DNA from: Leptodontidium sp. MPI-SDFR-AT-0119
Taxonomy: Eukaryota > Ascomycota > Leotiomycetes > Helotiales > Leptodontidiaceae
Length of the DNA stretch: 64,000 nt
NCBI GenBank assembly: GCA_020726505.1
Contig: JAHLEZ010000012.1
Coordinates: 682,001 to 746,000, forward strand
Direction: 5' to 3'
Shown: positions 42,730 through 54,983 of the stretch, one piece after another
Layout: each line of letters opens with the position of its first letter
Position numbering within the stretch: position 1 is the stretch's first letter
Translations under genes and position numbers: made by a program
Notes under the pieces: generated by a model
Told to the model about the DNA's origin: nothing
What the model saw: only the letters and a program-made list of their open reading frames with translations
Databases searched by the model: none

Positions 42730-43400
42730 GTGAATCCTCCACAGCAGCCTTCGAATAGCGTCCATTATATAATAGTCGGAGCAACTACTAGTCTAAGTAA
42801 GAGTATGATAACCCCAACTGAGATTGATTTACTACTCCCTGCTGTGCTACAAATTCACTTTGGTCAGGTTGATCAGGGATGTCCTAGCCGTCAGGTCTAC
42901 GCGGTAACTCCGGGTCGAGAGCACTCCCTCCCTCCATACAAACCTCCTCCGAGACCCCAAGTATTAACAATCTAGACCATTAGATTGGCCTCCAGAATGG
43001 GTCAACTTCAATACTCGAACTCTCTCGGCAAAGACTCTAACTTACAAAACAAACCCCCCCCTTAAACTTGTCAGCCCGCGTCAAAGAGCTCACGAGAGAG
43101 TTAGGCCACCAACGCCAAGAGATTCTATTTTACCGGCAAGTATTTAAGAACCTACAACGGTTCCGCGAAACCGTATATAACCTCTCTTAATAGCTCTTTC
43201 TCGCCCACTACCTCGATCATAATGTCGGCCGTTTAAATAACGTAATAACCTAGCTTTAGAATACGTTAGAGGACTCTAAGTGACGCGAGTTCAAGGCAAA
43301 GAGAGATTAAATGGAATTCTGGGGTATAGATCATATTACGTAAGAACTTAAAGGGAATGTGATCTAAACGCGAGACATAGTGACCTCACACTTTAGGGAA
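42730..43400 (+). pseudogene. Hypothetical coiled-coil protein, RIP-decayed
   Basis: The open stretch 42730-42975 is Pro/Ser-rich; after its stop the frame continues as SARVKELTRELGHQRQEILF and YRQVFKNLQRFRETVYNLS, two stops, FLAHYLDHNVGRLNNVIT, and WGIDHIT...ELKGNVI near 43330. Stops are TAG/TAA where Gln fits. Its layout (coil with short heptads) recalls the neighbour at 41642-42352; they may be diverged duplicates, but I see no clear identity. Confidence 0.35.
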
Positions 43401-43883
43401 GGTTAAAAAGTAAAGTACTACCTTTTCATTCCCTTTTTAATCGCTTACTCGGCTACCCCTCACTCTAAAATATAACCCTCGCTAACCAACATAATAACAG
43501 ACCCAATTTTAACGAGCCGGGAGCGTTTTACCTGACCTAAAGAACATTAGCAAACTTTCTTTTAATCCCCCTACTTACTCTATACCATCTAATATTCTAC
43601 GTACAACCAAGATCGATCTAGTTTGGAGGAGTAGTCGTTAATTAGAAATTAACGAATCGAGTTTCGCAACCCAGGCATTAAAGGTGAAGACATTCGGGAA
43701 GCTTGCAGGTGCCAACATCAAAGCTGACAGTTTGAGAATTGTCACAGCGGCAGCACCGCCAACGCCACGGCATTACTGTCTATGACTTAGTAGTGGATTT
43801 AAATACGTGAGAACGGGTTTATAAATGTGAGAGAGCTACTTTCCGAATTATATAACACATTAAAGGCGATTTGCTTTAATTAA
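43401..43883. other. Gene-free decayed sequence
   Basis: No supported frame; leads into the 170-bp tandem repeat. Confidence 0.35.
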
Positions 43884-44390
43884 GATGTGAGGTGCCAGTA
43901 TACTAGAGACTCGCAGAAAATCCAGAAGTGACTATCACTTTAGTTACCACCTCATCAGATCGTACGGCAAATGTTTTCCATCGTATAAGCCCGTGTTGGA
44001 AATGTTGGTGGTGTGGGTCGGCCAATATGTTGGTGGCGCACAGCATCGCTTGAGATGGGAAGGTGCCAGCATACTAGAAACTCGCAGAAAATCTAGAGGT
44101 GGTGACCATCAAGTCGGTTACCACCTCATCGGGTCGTACGGCAAGTGCTTTCCATAAGCCCGTGTTGGAAATGTTGGTGGTGTGGGTCGGCCAACATATT
44201 AGTGGCGCACAGCATCGGTTGAGATGTGAAGATGCCAGTATACTAGAAACTCGCAGAAAATCTAGAGGTAACCATCACTTTCTCAGAGAAGTGATCATCA
44301 CCTTAGTTATTACCTCATCAGAAAGTATAAACTCGTGTTAGAAATGTTAGTAGTGTGGGTCGGCCGATGTTTTGTTTACGGCACAGTATA
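43884..44390 (+). repeat. Tandem repeat, three units of about 170 bp
   Basis: Units begin at 43884, 44054 and 44223 (spacing 170 and 169 bp). Shared blocks: GATGTGAGGTGCCAGTATAC, TAGAAACTCGCAGAAAATC, TACCACCTCATC, CCCGTGTTGGAAATGTTGG and GTGTGGGTCGGCCAA. Differences are mostly transitions with short indels. Each unit contains a small inverted repeat, for instance GAGGTGGTGACC opposite GGTTACCACCTC in unit 2. No coding capacity. Confidence 0.75.
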
Positions 44391-44889
44391 TTAGTTCTAA
44401 CAACAGCTACGACGATCTGTTAGTTCTAACAACAATAACAGAAGCGGAGGAGACTCGGTCGGCCATGACCTCGAAAAACTTTAAATCACCTTTTTCTTTT
44501 CAACTAAGACTCGTAGCACGGCAGGTAAATTAGATCGTTTTTCAGCCTAGTCTAATAACTTACTCTACTAAAGCCCCAGTTAATATGCTTGCCATCTGAC
44601 TCGTGAGTATTAACACTTGATTTCTCAGCCCTTACACTTGAATTCTATATCATTAGATGACGGCCACCCCGTCTCTCGCAAGGATGGCTGGAAATCTAGC
44701 TCAACTAGGCGTACTCTCTTATTTATTCTCCCCACGACCTCCCTACGAACTTTATCGGCTATAATTCAGTCAGTACATACTATTACGATTTTAGTTAGTA
44801 GTCTAAGGATATAATAAACCGACGCTTACGGGAGACTATTACCTTGCCTCAGTGGGATTCGAACTTAGTCTCGAGTACTTTAACAACAT
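44391..44889. other. Gene-free decayed sequence
   Basis: Short plus-strand open frame at 44617-44814 has no recognisable content. A tRNA-like T-arm near 44853 lacks the rest of a tRNA. Confidence 0.35.
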
Positions 44890-46500
44890 TTAAGGGGGTG
44901 AATATCTTCTTAATCTTAGAATAACTCCCATATTCTAAATCTTTCTTCCTGTAGTCCTAGACATAAAGGCAGACCTCGAGGATCCACGTAATATTAGTAA
45001 GCTAACAATTTTGAATGACGTATACGTATATATCCGGTATTACTATCGAGGAGATCATCTATCTAACTCTTAACTCACTACTCTTGGCCTAAAAGAAAAT
45101 TAAAAGCGGCAAGAAGATTTTTCTTCTCTTTGACTCACTTTCTTTATTTATTTACTAGACGAGAAGAATCTAACGCGTCCGTACTTCGTAATTATTATAT
45201 CCGCTAATAAGGTCCTTAATATATAAAATATAACTCGCTATGCTAATCCCGGTGGTAAATATAATTACTGTTCTGTAGTCTCCAAACTTATACTATATCT
45301 CGTATAGTCTATTAATAAATATAAGGAGCTCTCTATTAGTGTACCTATCTAACTGCCTAGTAAACCCTATCCTTGACTTCACTAAGAGGGAGATTATCAA
45401 CCCTTTCTGGCTCTAATCCCACTACGAAATCATAAAAGGGTGTCCTCGTAGTCTTACTAAGACCTTAAGTTTAGGGATTAAAAGGAAGACATATTAACTA
45501 GCCCTAACCTTCTACTTTCTAAGTACAGTAATATCGACCTATAATACGTTCGACGGCTTTATAAGCGACTTATTAAATAAGTAAGGATTTAAGAGGCGAG
45601 TTACTACTACTTTTATAAATGGCCTACCAATAGCAAAGTTTCTAAATACAAATATAAGCTAATAGAGTGTCGTTATCTTAAGCCACAAACATATACCGAT
45701 CTATAAAAATATCTCCGCCGGCTTTTTTAAGAATACGTGACGTCTAATAACAATTAACGCCGTAATAAAGAGAAGCAGATATAAATTAAGAAACCATTCG
45801 TAAAAAAGCCTCCGCCCGACACGAAACGAGAAAAGGAGAATAAACCTAACAGTAAAGCTCGCCTATGACTTGAAGTTAGCCGAAGATCTACTCAGGGGGT
45901 AACTAACGCAAATACACTACAACTCCAGAGGCATTAATCCCCGTCTATACGAATAATCGACTTCTAGTCAATAATATAATCGTGTATAATAAGACCTCCG
46001 CGACCACCGTTCGGCCCAACTATTAGTGGCTTCCAATACTAGTCCGCAGCGAAATTCCGAGCATCTCTATCATAAGGCTCAAACGCGGACCACACAGGAG
46101 CGGAATAAGGTTAATAATCGACATTATAATAACACGGGCGCCTATATCTAACCTTAACTCTACCCCAACGACTATAACAAGGACAGTATTCGTGATAACG
46201 TACGCGGATACGAGTAGAACCTTGAGACGCGTTGCCGTCCCTATAAAGGGAATCCTTAGAAAGGCATATAAATATACAGCATGTTTTAAGAAAAAGGAGG
46301 AAGTCGACAGCCACTTAGAGGTAAACGCACGATAAATAGCACAAAGCAAAAGCTATATAATAAAGATATAGGCAAAAATAAAGCAATACCGCGACAGTAT
46401 GTCCATATTACTAAGTTTAGAAACCCCTAAACGTATAAATAATAAAAACGACATAATTAACAGTACTATAAGTATCTAAACTTCTAATATTAGAAAATTA
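44890..46500 (-). pseudogene. Ferric-chelate reductase (FRE) family gene, RIP-decayed
   Basis: The block 46349-46023 has membrane helices and SIINLIPLLCGPRLSLMIEM with LGISLRTSIGSH, the lead-in to the ferric reductase transmembrane domain (haem-ligand His). A middle block (about 45360-45500) reads GLSKTTRTPFYDFVVG and LPLSEVKDRVY, matching the FAD-binding region. The block at about 45165-45310 has FGDYRTVIIFTTGISIASYI and YIKDLI...YEVRTR then ILLV, the NAD(P)-binding segment. Intact enzymes move electrons from NADPH across the plasma membrane to reduce ferric iron. Frames are cut by many TAG/TAA and one Gly to Ser in the nucleotide loop (GIS for GIG). Exact ends unknown. Confidence 0.65.
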
Positions 46501-46827
46501 AGAATCCCGACTCAGTCCTAGAGATAGCGTTATGCCGCTTACTAATAATCACAACTATTAACATTGTGAGGCCCACAGTAATTAACTTACACAACCGCAG
46601 GGGTGATCGGCTAAGAGTTTATAAACTAAGTAGTCACTTAAGTGATAATTCAAGTGATTATAAGAGTAATCATTCAAGTAGTCGTCCAAAAGGTAGTCGC
46701 TGGAGATGCGAGGGAGCATTCGACATAGTAGTAACGATAATATTACAGCTTAGTACAAGTGCCCACTAATATAATAACAGGTAAGTCCACTTCTCACTAA
46801 TCTTCATCGGCGCTAATTCTAATTATA

Positions 46828-47235
46828 GACAAGCGGGCTAGATCAGAGTAATTTCGCAAGAGGAAGAACAACTTCTTTTATCGGGGTTACGATATTAGAG
46901 TAGTCTACGACACAGAGGTTTTCATCCTCTTCAAAAAGAACGGCAAATTCTACACTTTCGCAAATACAGAAGAACTAGTATAACTAACCGAGGAAGATAT
47001 CGTGAGTCAACTATGCCCTAAGAGAAACTCCATACCTAACCCTCGCAAGCAACGCAATCTAGTCATTTCTAAAACAGCTGCGGACTACGAAACTACGTCT
47101 CGGGCGAAGAAGAAAGCTTCTAAAGCAAACGCAACCACCTCTTCTGAGGATATGTCTACCTTGCCCTTACTTGAGATTAAAACCCCAGAATTACTACGAC
47201 TTGATTTATCGTCCCAGTATAAGGTAGGAGGTTAA
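46828..47235 (+). pseudogene. MADS-box-like small DNA-binding protein fragment, RIP-decayed
   Basis: Downstream of a TTATAG acceptor-like site the frame encodes KRARSE-stop-FRKRKNNFFYRGYDI, then VVYDTEVFILFKKNGKFYTF, the pattern of a SRF/MADS N-terminal DNA-binding region as found in small fungal paralogs. A second TAA lies before LTEEDIV; the rest (47002-47235) is Lys/Ser/Thr-rich. Stops sit at Trp and Gln positions. The first exon is not identified. Confidence 0.4.
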
Positions 47236-47462
47236 AAGGACTTCATAGTATCCCTAACTCGCTAAATAAGGTTTAAGTAGAAATGGCTCGACCTTTGTCA
47301 TTTTGGGTTTTAATAAACAAACTAAAGAGTTTTAGAAGAATAAAAAACTATACTCATGTTTACATCGAAATTCGTGTGAGATTTAATAAGTCGCTTTTAA
47401 ATAGTGCGTTGACGGGTCGTATTCGATATCTAATGTGTAAGTAGTCCTTCTTAGCCGCTTCA

Positions 47463-47466
47463 GTAG
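47463..47466. repeat. Target-site duplication of the LTR element, left
   Basis: GTAG, matching 59525-59528. Only 4 bp, so weak on its own, but it abuts both LTR ends. Confidence 0.45.
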
Positions 47467-47751
47467 TGTGGGAGGGAAAAAGCCCAATAAACCACATAAC
47501 AAGAGGGTAGCATATAGTGAGGTACGGGGGGAGACTCTAGGTGTAGGAAATCGCGGATTAATTAAATCTAAAGATAATACATATCCAAAGAGCATGACAA
47601 GTCAAGGGAGGGGAGGAGAAAAAAAGTGTATTAAATAATATCTATAAAAAGTTCTTGGTTATTAAGTTAATTTCAAGTGTTGAGCTCTTTTATATAAAAA
47701 GAGCTTATCCAGTCAGGTGACAAAGGAGTTACTAGAGTCTTCCCCACTATA
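47467..47751 (-). repeat. 3' LTR (285 bp)
   Basis: Plus strand TGTGGGAGGG...CCCCACTATA. Aligned without gaps to 59240-59524; about 20 differences, all transitions in CpA/TpG versus TpA context. Minus-strand polypurine tract AAAGAGGGGGACGAA lies directly beside it (47752-47766). Confidence 0.85.
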
Positions 47752-47752
47752 T

Positions 47753-47769
47753 TCGTCCCCCTCTTTAAA
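47753..47769 (-). repeat. Polypurine-tract motif, LTR-proximal copy
   Basis: Plus strand TCGTCCCCCTCTTTAAA; on the minus strand TTTAAAGAGGGGGACGA just before the 3' LTR, where second-strand synthesis is primed. An identical 17-mer lies at 50884-50900. Confidence 0.6.
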
Positions 47770-50700
47770 AATCATGCTCGCCCTCGAGCGACTCAATACA
47801 AAAGAAACACTCTACTAATCAAAAGCTCCATAAATCAACGTTGTCAGCAGGAAGCCTAGTGAAGAAGAAGTCCCGTGATAGTTGACCTGTCACCTTTGGA
47901 AGCAAACAATCGCCTCGCTTAGCGCCGCCAGCCTACCTTTATAACGTTGACTCTCCCCTACTAACTTTCTAACTTTAACTCTCTAAATATAATAACCTCT
48001 CCTTAACACTACTCCTTCTATAGAGCACCTTAACACGCTTTAACTTCTTCACTCCTCCTTTTACTAAACAAACAATATCTCCTACACCTTCTCTCACTTC
48101 AATTCTCTAAAGAAAACAAACTTCCCCGCTAAGCTCATGTCAAGATCGACTTCACTATTACTTTTCCCCACACTACCAAGGCAAGATCTCCTTCTATACA
48201 AAGATAACTTCAGTTACTATAACTCTAGTATCCTTAGAAGTCTCTCTGCCGCCAACTTCTCTATATTCGGTACCTTTAAGACAACAACTTTGGCCTTCAC
48301 TATTAACTTCAGCACGCTATTAGAGCTCAGCACCTTTAACTTCGCTATTACCTAGTCGTAGAGGTGACGTAGTAGAGAGCTTTCCTTGCTTGCTTTCTTC
48401 TTGCCGAGTAATAACTTTAATATAACACCTGCGTTTATTTATATATAGTTTCTCCTCCGCTTTCCGCACCTCGATCTCTAAATAACAACTTTAATATAAA
48501 GTCAAGTCGCCTCAACGCGGTGAGTTAACCTTCTACAACACTATCTGAGCTCTGCTAACTCGTCGTAGACTTTCAAGAAGAGTCCTTTGTTATTAGCCAC
48601 CTCGGAGGTACTACTAAGATCAGTTCGCTCCATCTTAGCCCAAGCGCTCTTAGCTTCAACACTAAAGGTTAATACTATAGAGGTCTTAACGCGTCTTAAC
48701 TTCGTGAGTTATATTCCTATCTCTTCCTCTTGTACTTAACTGGCTATTTACAGATTATACTAACACCTTTCTTGCGGCGATTTGAGGTACCGCCACAGTC
48801 TTTAATTCTTAACTTGTGTTTTAAGAAGTAACTAAAGTGAACTCTAAAACTTCACCTTAACGTTATCTAGCTGAGTATTAAACTGTCTAACCTCTTTATA
48901 GCGCCAGTGCTTACATTCTCTCTATAAGTTAAGGAAACGATGCCATCTGTCTTCTTTAGGTTCGTAAACTAATAGGAATTAAGGCCACCTCGTGCGACTA
49001 CCCGTATTAAACTCCACCCTATAGGCTAAGAACGTGCGTGTCGCGCTATACTAATCTTCCCTTAGTAATAGGTCACTGAGTAGTTTTTAAGTCCCTCCAT
49101 AGATACGCTCTTATTACACCTGCGCAAGTCACACTACTGAAGATAAGTGGCATCATTCCGCTAGTCTCTCATTAATCAGTTAGTTAAATAGGGTGGAGGC
49201 TGGATCCGCCAATTTCGAAGGTTTATAGCAGAAAGCCAGGAGGAATGGGCAAACTAACGGTCGTAATACGCCAAGCAAGGTTAAGAGGCTATAATAGGTT
49301 CTCAGTTCTTAGTGTAGTGGAAATGGCCCCTTCTCTCTATGAAGGTAAGTTGCCTCCTGTTGTTAAAGCTAACAGAGGGTCTTTAAAACAGCTGAGCTTT
49401 CTAAGGATAAACAAAAGAGTCTAATTAACTTAAGCACTATTGGGCTGGCAGTAGCTAAGCATGGGATAGTATGCTGTGAGGTCCCGTTGGCTAGAGATCT
49501 TCTTGGAATAGTAGTTCGGTTATGGTTGAGGTCTCTTGATTACTTCAGTTCTTTAATAAGGGTTAAAGAACTTGTTAATCTTGAGGTCGAAGCTAGACTT
49601 AACTCCTGACCGGTTGCTCTGTGGGTTGTTAGCTTTATCCCTGTCCGTTCTACCTAACGACACTTCTCGGAATGATATAGTAGGCGGTGACGAAACATCC
49701 ATAAGAACACCTAAGGTCGCACCCTTAGCCTTGATTAGTTGCTAGTACTCATTACTAAACCTAGCTAGAGGTCGAGGGTATGGAGTCTTCATTACTTCAG
49801 CGATATTAATACGAGCCTAGAATGGCGGCACTCCTACTTATAGGTCTGTCATAGTCACAGAACCACTGTACTATATTTGAAAATTGTCTATAACTTGTAA
49901 TCTCCTGCTAACACTCTGAGTACGAAGTATACTACCTCTTGTCTACTAGCACTAATAAACGGCAAGAGAAGTCTTTACTCTTTCAGACTTTCCGACAGGA
50001 AGGGGCTAAGAGGTATCGACGTATATGTAGAAGGGGCCCTGACCTAGCAGGCGAGAGACTTTGGACAGAGCTAATTAGGGGTAGTCGACTAATACTTAAT
50101 CCCTAAAAGGTTCACCAGCTAAGGGTCGTCGGCCGATAGTATACTTAGACCTCTAGCACGTGGGGTGGGGTTGGCTATATTGTAGTTATTGACTTAAGGT
50201 TTCAGAGAGCACGGCTCTAATTCCGAGCGTGTTATTAGCTCTTCGCTAGGAGATTTCCTAGACTTCTGCCTGCCTTACATAAATCGTGTGATCTACTTAC
50301 CAGTTCAAGGCTAGTTTATCGATAGTGCTCTTAGTGTTGTCCTTCATAGATCGCTGTGCGCTATATTAGGGTTAATGGCTCTATAGGTGTTAGCTTTATC
50401 CCTAAGAACAATGGACTTACTTCGTTGTTTCCTCTCTTTTTATTAATTACCGAGAGTTAACGCCTGGGTATATTGCGTCTATATTCTTCGGGGTGTCTAG
50501 CACGTTAGACTCAAATTTCTAGCCTAGGCCATAGGTTCAACCTGCCGTTTTAGAATCTAGTCCTGCGGATCGAGCCCGACAACTAGCCTATTCAAACGAA
50601 GTTACTTTTTGCCGCCTAGAATATCGTTAGCTTAATAATAACAGTCTCGTTTTAAACCTGTCGTGTGTTCGTATACGGCAAGTAGTTTATAAGGGCGCTG

Positions 50701-50883
50701 GTTTCTTATTAAACTTTACTCTAAGAGATAGGTGTTCTTGTAGCGCGGGGCTAATGTTCTCTCTAACTTGCTCAGGGCTGTATAGGCTCTTCTTCGTGTT
50801 TATTGTAGTACTAAGGTGTCCTGAATCGTGGTTTTTAGTGATATAAAGTCGTCTTAGTGATCATTTTAATATACGACAATATG
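47770..50883 (-). pseudogene. Extra region between integrase and 3' LTR, unknown protein(s), RIP-decayed
   Basis: Protein-like minus-strand stretches include LIKAKGATLGVLMDVSSPPT, PQSNRSGVKSSFDLKINKFF (about 49550-49740), RWHRFLNL-stop-RECKHWRYK, EVRQFNTQLDNVKVKF (about 48850-49000), LRRVKTSIVLTFSVEAKSAW and NKGLFLKVYDELAELR (about 48540-48700), LGKKKASKESSLLRHLYD and LKLIVKAKVVVLKVPNIEKL nearer the LTR. The later part looks like a long coiled coil. Stops are TAG/TAA. It occupies the position of an env-like third ORF, but I see no signal peptide or membrane anchor. The segment is bracketed by two copies of a 17-bp polypurine-tract motif. Confidence 0.45.
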
Positions 50884-50900
50884 TCGTCCCCCTCTTTAAA
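50884..50900 (-). repeat. Polypurine-tract motif, internal copy at the end of pol
   Basis: Identical 17-mer to 47753-47769, directly downstream of the integrase C-terminal sequence. In a simple element the LTR would begin here, so the 3.1 kb between the copies looks added or duplicated. Confidence 0.55.
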
Positions 50901-51036
50901 CATTAGAGGTGCGTCCTCGCACTAATTCCCTAACACTAAAGTATATTTATTCCGAGTCAGACACTACTCGATACTCACTGCGCTATTATTAAGATAGCTT
51001 AGGGACTTTAATCACTATCCTATTATCCTGAACACG

Positions 51037-52200
51037 TTATATCGTCGGAATCTCAGGGTTCTCTAAGAACTCGGGGTCGCTAAAGTCGTGTATGTCAATA
51101 TTAAGTTCACGGTTAGGCGTGAGGTTGTCGTCTAATTCTTTATCGAGCTGTCTATTATCGTCGCTGTCGTTATAAATAAAGTCGTGCCTCTTGTGAAAGA
51201 GCTTAAGCTTATTCCCAGCAAAAGTCCGGCGAAGTCGGGGGCTATCTAGGCCTAGCTCTTTGAGTTTATAGTACCCTTTCTCTATATAGGCTTTGTAGAT
51301 CTCGTAAGGTCTAAGCCATCTGAAATCGAGAGCACAGTTAGTAGACATATCTCTCTCTCTAATAGAGTCCCAACGCAAGACTAAGTCTCCCTTAAGGAAT
51401 AGCCGTTTGCGGATGTCATGTTTCAGATCAAAAGCCTCTCTACCTTCTTGACAGCGACGGGTCTTTATAAGTATGGCTTCGTCGATATATTCCTGTCGCA
51501 TTTGAAACTAAAGAGCGCGGAGTTCTAAGAGCTTAGAGCAGTCCCTGATCTCTTTAATAAACAATAATCTCTAGGTCGGGTTTGTTGTCTCGATAGGCAG
51601 GATAACTTCTCTCCCGTAAACTATATAGAAAGGAGTGTACCCCGTAGGGCGATATACTATAATACAGTCTGCAAATAACACTACTAAAAGGTTATTAAGC
51701 CAGCGTCCGCCCATTTTAGAAAGCGCATTTTTAATCAGGCTATGTCCTCTCTCAATCATCTTATTCGCTCTGGCGTTATATACTGAGATTTAGATCCAGT
51801 TAACTTCTATTCTATTAAGTAAATCCATAACTTCTCCCATGTTCTTAGTTCTACTATCAACAACAAGTCTCCAAAACAGTCCGTGCCGGCAAATAATATC
51901 TTACTAAATAAAGTCAGCTACTCCTTTAGCCTCTCTACTAGCGAGGGCTCTTGCCTCAACCCAACCGCTTATGTCGTCCCTAGCAACCACTAAGTACTTC
52001 TTTCCGCGTTCTGCCGGCATAAACATAATATCAAGCGCCTATTTCTCCATTAGGCCATTCGATGCTATTAGGTAGAGGGGTTCCTCCTAGCGTTTAAATG
52101 ATTAGAGTTAGCAATCCTAGCATGTCCGAACATAATTTATATAGTTTATGTACAGGCCTTTCCAGAAGTATTAAGTGAAGATTCAGTAGTACGTACTTTC
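51037..52200 (-). pseudogene. Integrase of the LTR element, RIP-decayed
   Basis: N-terminal zinc-binding region (GHKGRESTYYWIF... then RTC-stop-DC, about 52200), catalytic core with ALDIMFMPAE (first Asp), LVVDSRTKN (second Asp) and the Glu region MIERGHSLIKNALSKMGGRW with PTGYTPFYIVYGREVILPIE (51571-51759), and a long C-terminal domain open at 51037-51501 (LKHDIRKRLFLKGDLVLRW, RRTFAGNKLKLFHKRH). Integrases insert the cDNA into the host genome. Two TAG/TAA separate the blocks. Confidence 0.7.
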
Positions 52201-52749
52201 CCGTCCTTTGTGGCCCGAGTTATTATAGCAACTCCTAAGTATTACCTCTTTCTCTCTTGTTATGTCAATGACGAGCTTAACTAGAGCCCCTTTTGACGGC
52301 AACCTCCAGATCCTACAATTATACACGCCGTAATTTAGTACTTCACGCTTAAATACTCGGAACTGTTTCCGATCTATTGACTTTAGAGTCTTAAATGTCG
52401 TTAAGTACCGAGCTATCTCCTAGTACCGTTCTCCGTACTTGCTCATTATAATAAGTAGGCCTCCTTCGTTAAGAGAAGATTCAGAACCGCTAAAAGAAGT
52501 AAGTTCCCCTTCCTCACGAAGTCTCTAGACTACAGATTTCATATCTTAAAGAATTCCATTCCGCCTCCAAAGTTCCGGGTCTGTTAATACGCTATCTAAT
52601 TCCAAACCACTAGTCTCCTCTTCGTCTATAGTACTAATAAGACAAATCTCGTAAGCCCTAAGCTTAGAGAGAATCCAGTCTTCGTCAATATTGCTTTCTT
52701 CTAGGGAATCTTCGGGGTGCCTAAGTCTCTAGAACAACTAGTCTACTAC

Positions 52750-54250
52750 TATATATGTCGTTCCTTGGACGTGTCGAACCTCAAAGTCGAAGAGTCGTAT
52801 CTAAGCGAGCTATCTGGTCAACATTGCGTTAAGATAATCGTGAGCTACTCCGTTTAGTTGTACAACAAGTGTATTAGTATCTATCTCCATAACGAAGTGC
52901 ACTCTAATAAGCCAAATCTTTAGTTTCTTTAAGATGTGAAGTATACCCTTACACTCTCTCTTAGTGGCATTATATTTAGCTTCGGTCTTACTCCAGAACC
53001 CACTCTCGTACTTTGCTAGGCGTATTTTGTTTGAAGTCAGCTCCCTTTGGCCAAGGAAGCCGCCCTAGCCAGTTCCGCTAGAGTCAACTCCAACTACAAT
53101 TTCACTAGCTCCCTTTCCGTAGTCTATACGACATAAGACTAGGGATAAGTATAAAGCGTCCTGTAATTCAGCCATAGCCTTGCCTTACAAATCAGGTTCC
53201 TAGTAAAACTTAACTCCTTTCCGTAAGAGTACGTATAAAGGTTCAACGATTAGGCGAAAGTTCTTAATCTAAATTCAGAAGTAAACAACAAGTCCTAGGA
53301 ATACTTTAACTTCAGTGAGATTCGCTAGTTCCCGCCAGTTCTTAATTTTGACAAAGTGCCTTATAAATAGTTCTCTCCCTCTAGAGTTATAGGCGTACCC
53401 CACAATGTCTATGCCATTAAGACAAAACTGTGACTTAGGCCTAATCGTAGCTCCAGCACGTTCTAAGCGTTCGAGAGTTATGTCGAGGTTCTTAATATAC
53501 TCTAGGACAAACTTTCTGATCCCCGGCAAGGCTTCAACTTGGTCGTAGTCTGTGTACGGGCCTTTAACACTAATATTATCTAAGAATAACATCGCAACTA
53601 CTAAGACTAACTTCTTCAAGATACGTGTAATCGTTCAGACAAATTATACAACAGAATTAGTAGCGCCTTGTGGAAGTGTCGTATTTCAGACTAATTTAAT
53701 ATAAGGAACATAAAAAGCAGTCATATCCCTACTAAACTAATGAAGCACTTGTTAATCGTACCCGGAATATAAGTCAACAAGACTTACAACATAGCAACTA
53801 GTAAACTCTTTAGAAAACTCATCGACAGATGGCGGGAGGTTAGCGTCTTTGCGGGTGACAGTATTTAATATAGTAGCCGAGTTAATTAATCTGTATTTCC
53901 CCGACTCCTTCTTTTGAACCAAGAACCAAGCGTTGCGGTAGGGCCCCTCAGAGTACTTTAGGACTCCTTTGTCGAGTCTTTCTTATATTATCTTAGTAAC
54001 CTCCAGAACAAGTGCCCGTAATAAAGGAAAGTTAGGAGCTTACCAAGCCGTATATTCAATAGTCTTAATAATAACAGGAGAAGAGACATCTTTATAAAAT
54101 TTGCCACACTTAGGCCAGTCAAAAGCTATAGCTCCTTCCCGATTAACTATTATTTCGTCGAATAAGGCTCTCTCTTCTGGCCACAACAGGCTACCCACGT
54201 CTAATTTAGCCAGCCTTTCTAGGGTAAGTCTTAAGTTTCGGGGTATACTA
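52750..54250 (-). pseudogene. Reverse transcriptase and RNase H of the LTR element, RIP-decayed
   Basis: The catalytic region appears at 53619-53275 as MLFLDNISVKGPYTDYDQ (FLDD with the second Asp changed to Asn), followed by GATIRPKSQFCLNGIDIVGY and VKVFLGLVVYF, the RT thumb/connection typical of fungal Ty3 elements. RNase H-like sequence follows at about 53110-52750: VVGVDSSGTG-stop-GGFLGQ, KTEAKYNATKRECKGILHIL and MEIDTNTLVVQL. The Asp to Asn change is a G-to-A transition. Several stops. Confidence 0.7.
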
Positions 54251-54983
54251 GCGAAGCGTGGTAATAAGTGTTCTCAATACTTTCCGACATAATCTTAGGG
54301 AGTTCCTCGTTCTCGTATACGCTCGTATTAGTCCTCCCTCTCACTAGGGGGGTCGCCTTTCGGGTCAGCTAAATCAACGGGCAGGACTTTTTTGGCCTTT
54401 GACTTATATATAGTTCCTACTCGCGTTACTATATTCTGCGTTTCTCTAAATAGTGACTTAATCAGAAGCTTGTCGTAGTTAGTAGTCCATTCGAACGTTA
54501 GGCTAGCCAGAGACAAGGAATCGTCGTTAAATGCTCCCCTAAACAAGGGCTCGGAGACTAGGGGTTCCTCTCGGTACGAGTTAAGGAGTACTCTAAGTAA
54601 AAAGTCTCTAATCACCGATTTTAACACACAGAATTCTCTCTCTATATACTCAATATACGCCATCCCCTTAAGGCTCGCAAGTTCCTAGTCTCGTAATAAG
54701 AGGCGAGGACGATAAGGTTAACTATCTCCTCTTTCAAAAAGTCCTTCTTTTAGTTCCGTTAATATCGGGATGTCCGAGCATTCAAGTGTACTGACTGTAG
54801 CGCTCGAGTAATAGCTAGTTAATCGTTTCCCGAGAAGTCTTCCTCTTTATAACTAATTTTAGATTTTAAATCTTTAAGGTAAATTAGCCCTACTCCATTC
54901 TCTCTACGCAGTGCCTCAGCATCCTTTGCTTCCTTAGTAGCATTATTAGTCCTGACTATGGTAATGAGACTAAAGCGCTAATC

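Noticed and set aside
44840..44910. tRNA gene suggested by GTTCGAATCCC on the minus strand
   Set aside because: The 3' segment could be an acceptor arm but no complementary 5' strand or anticodon arm lies within 70-90 bp.
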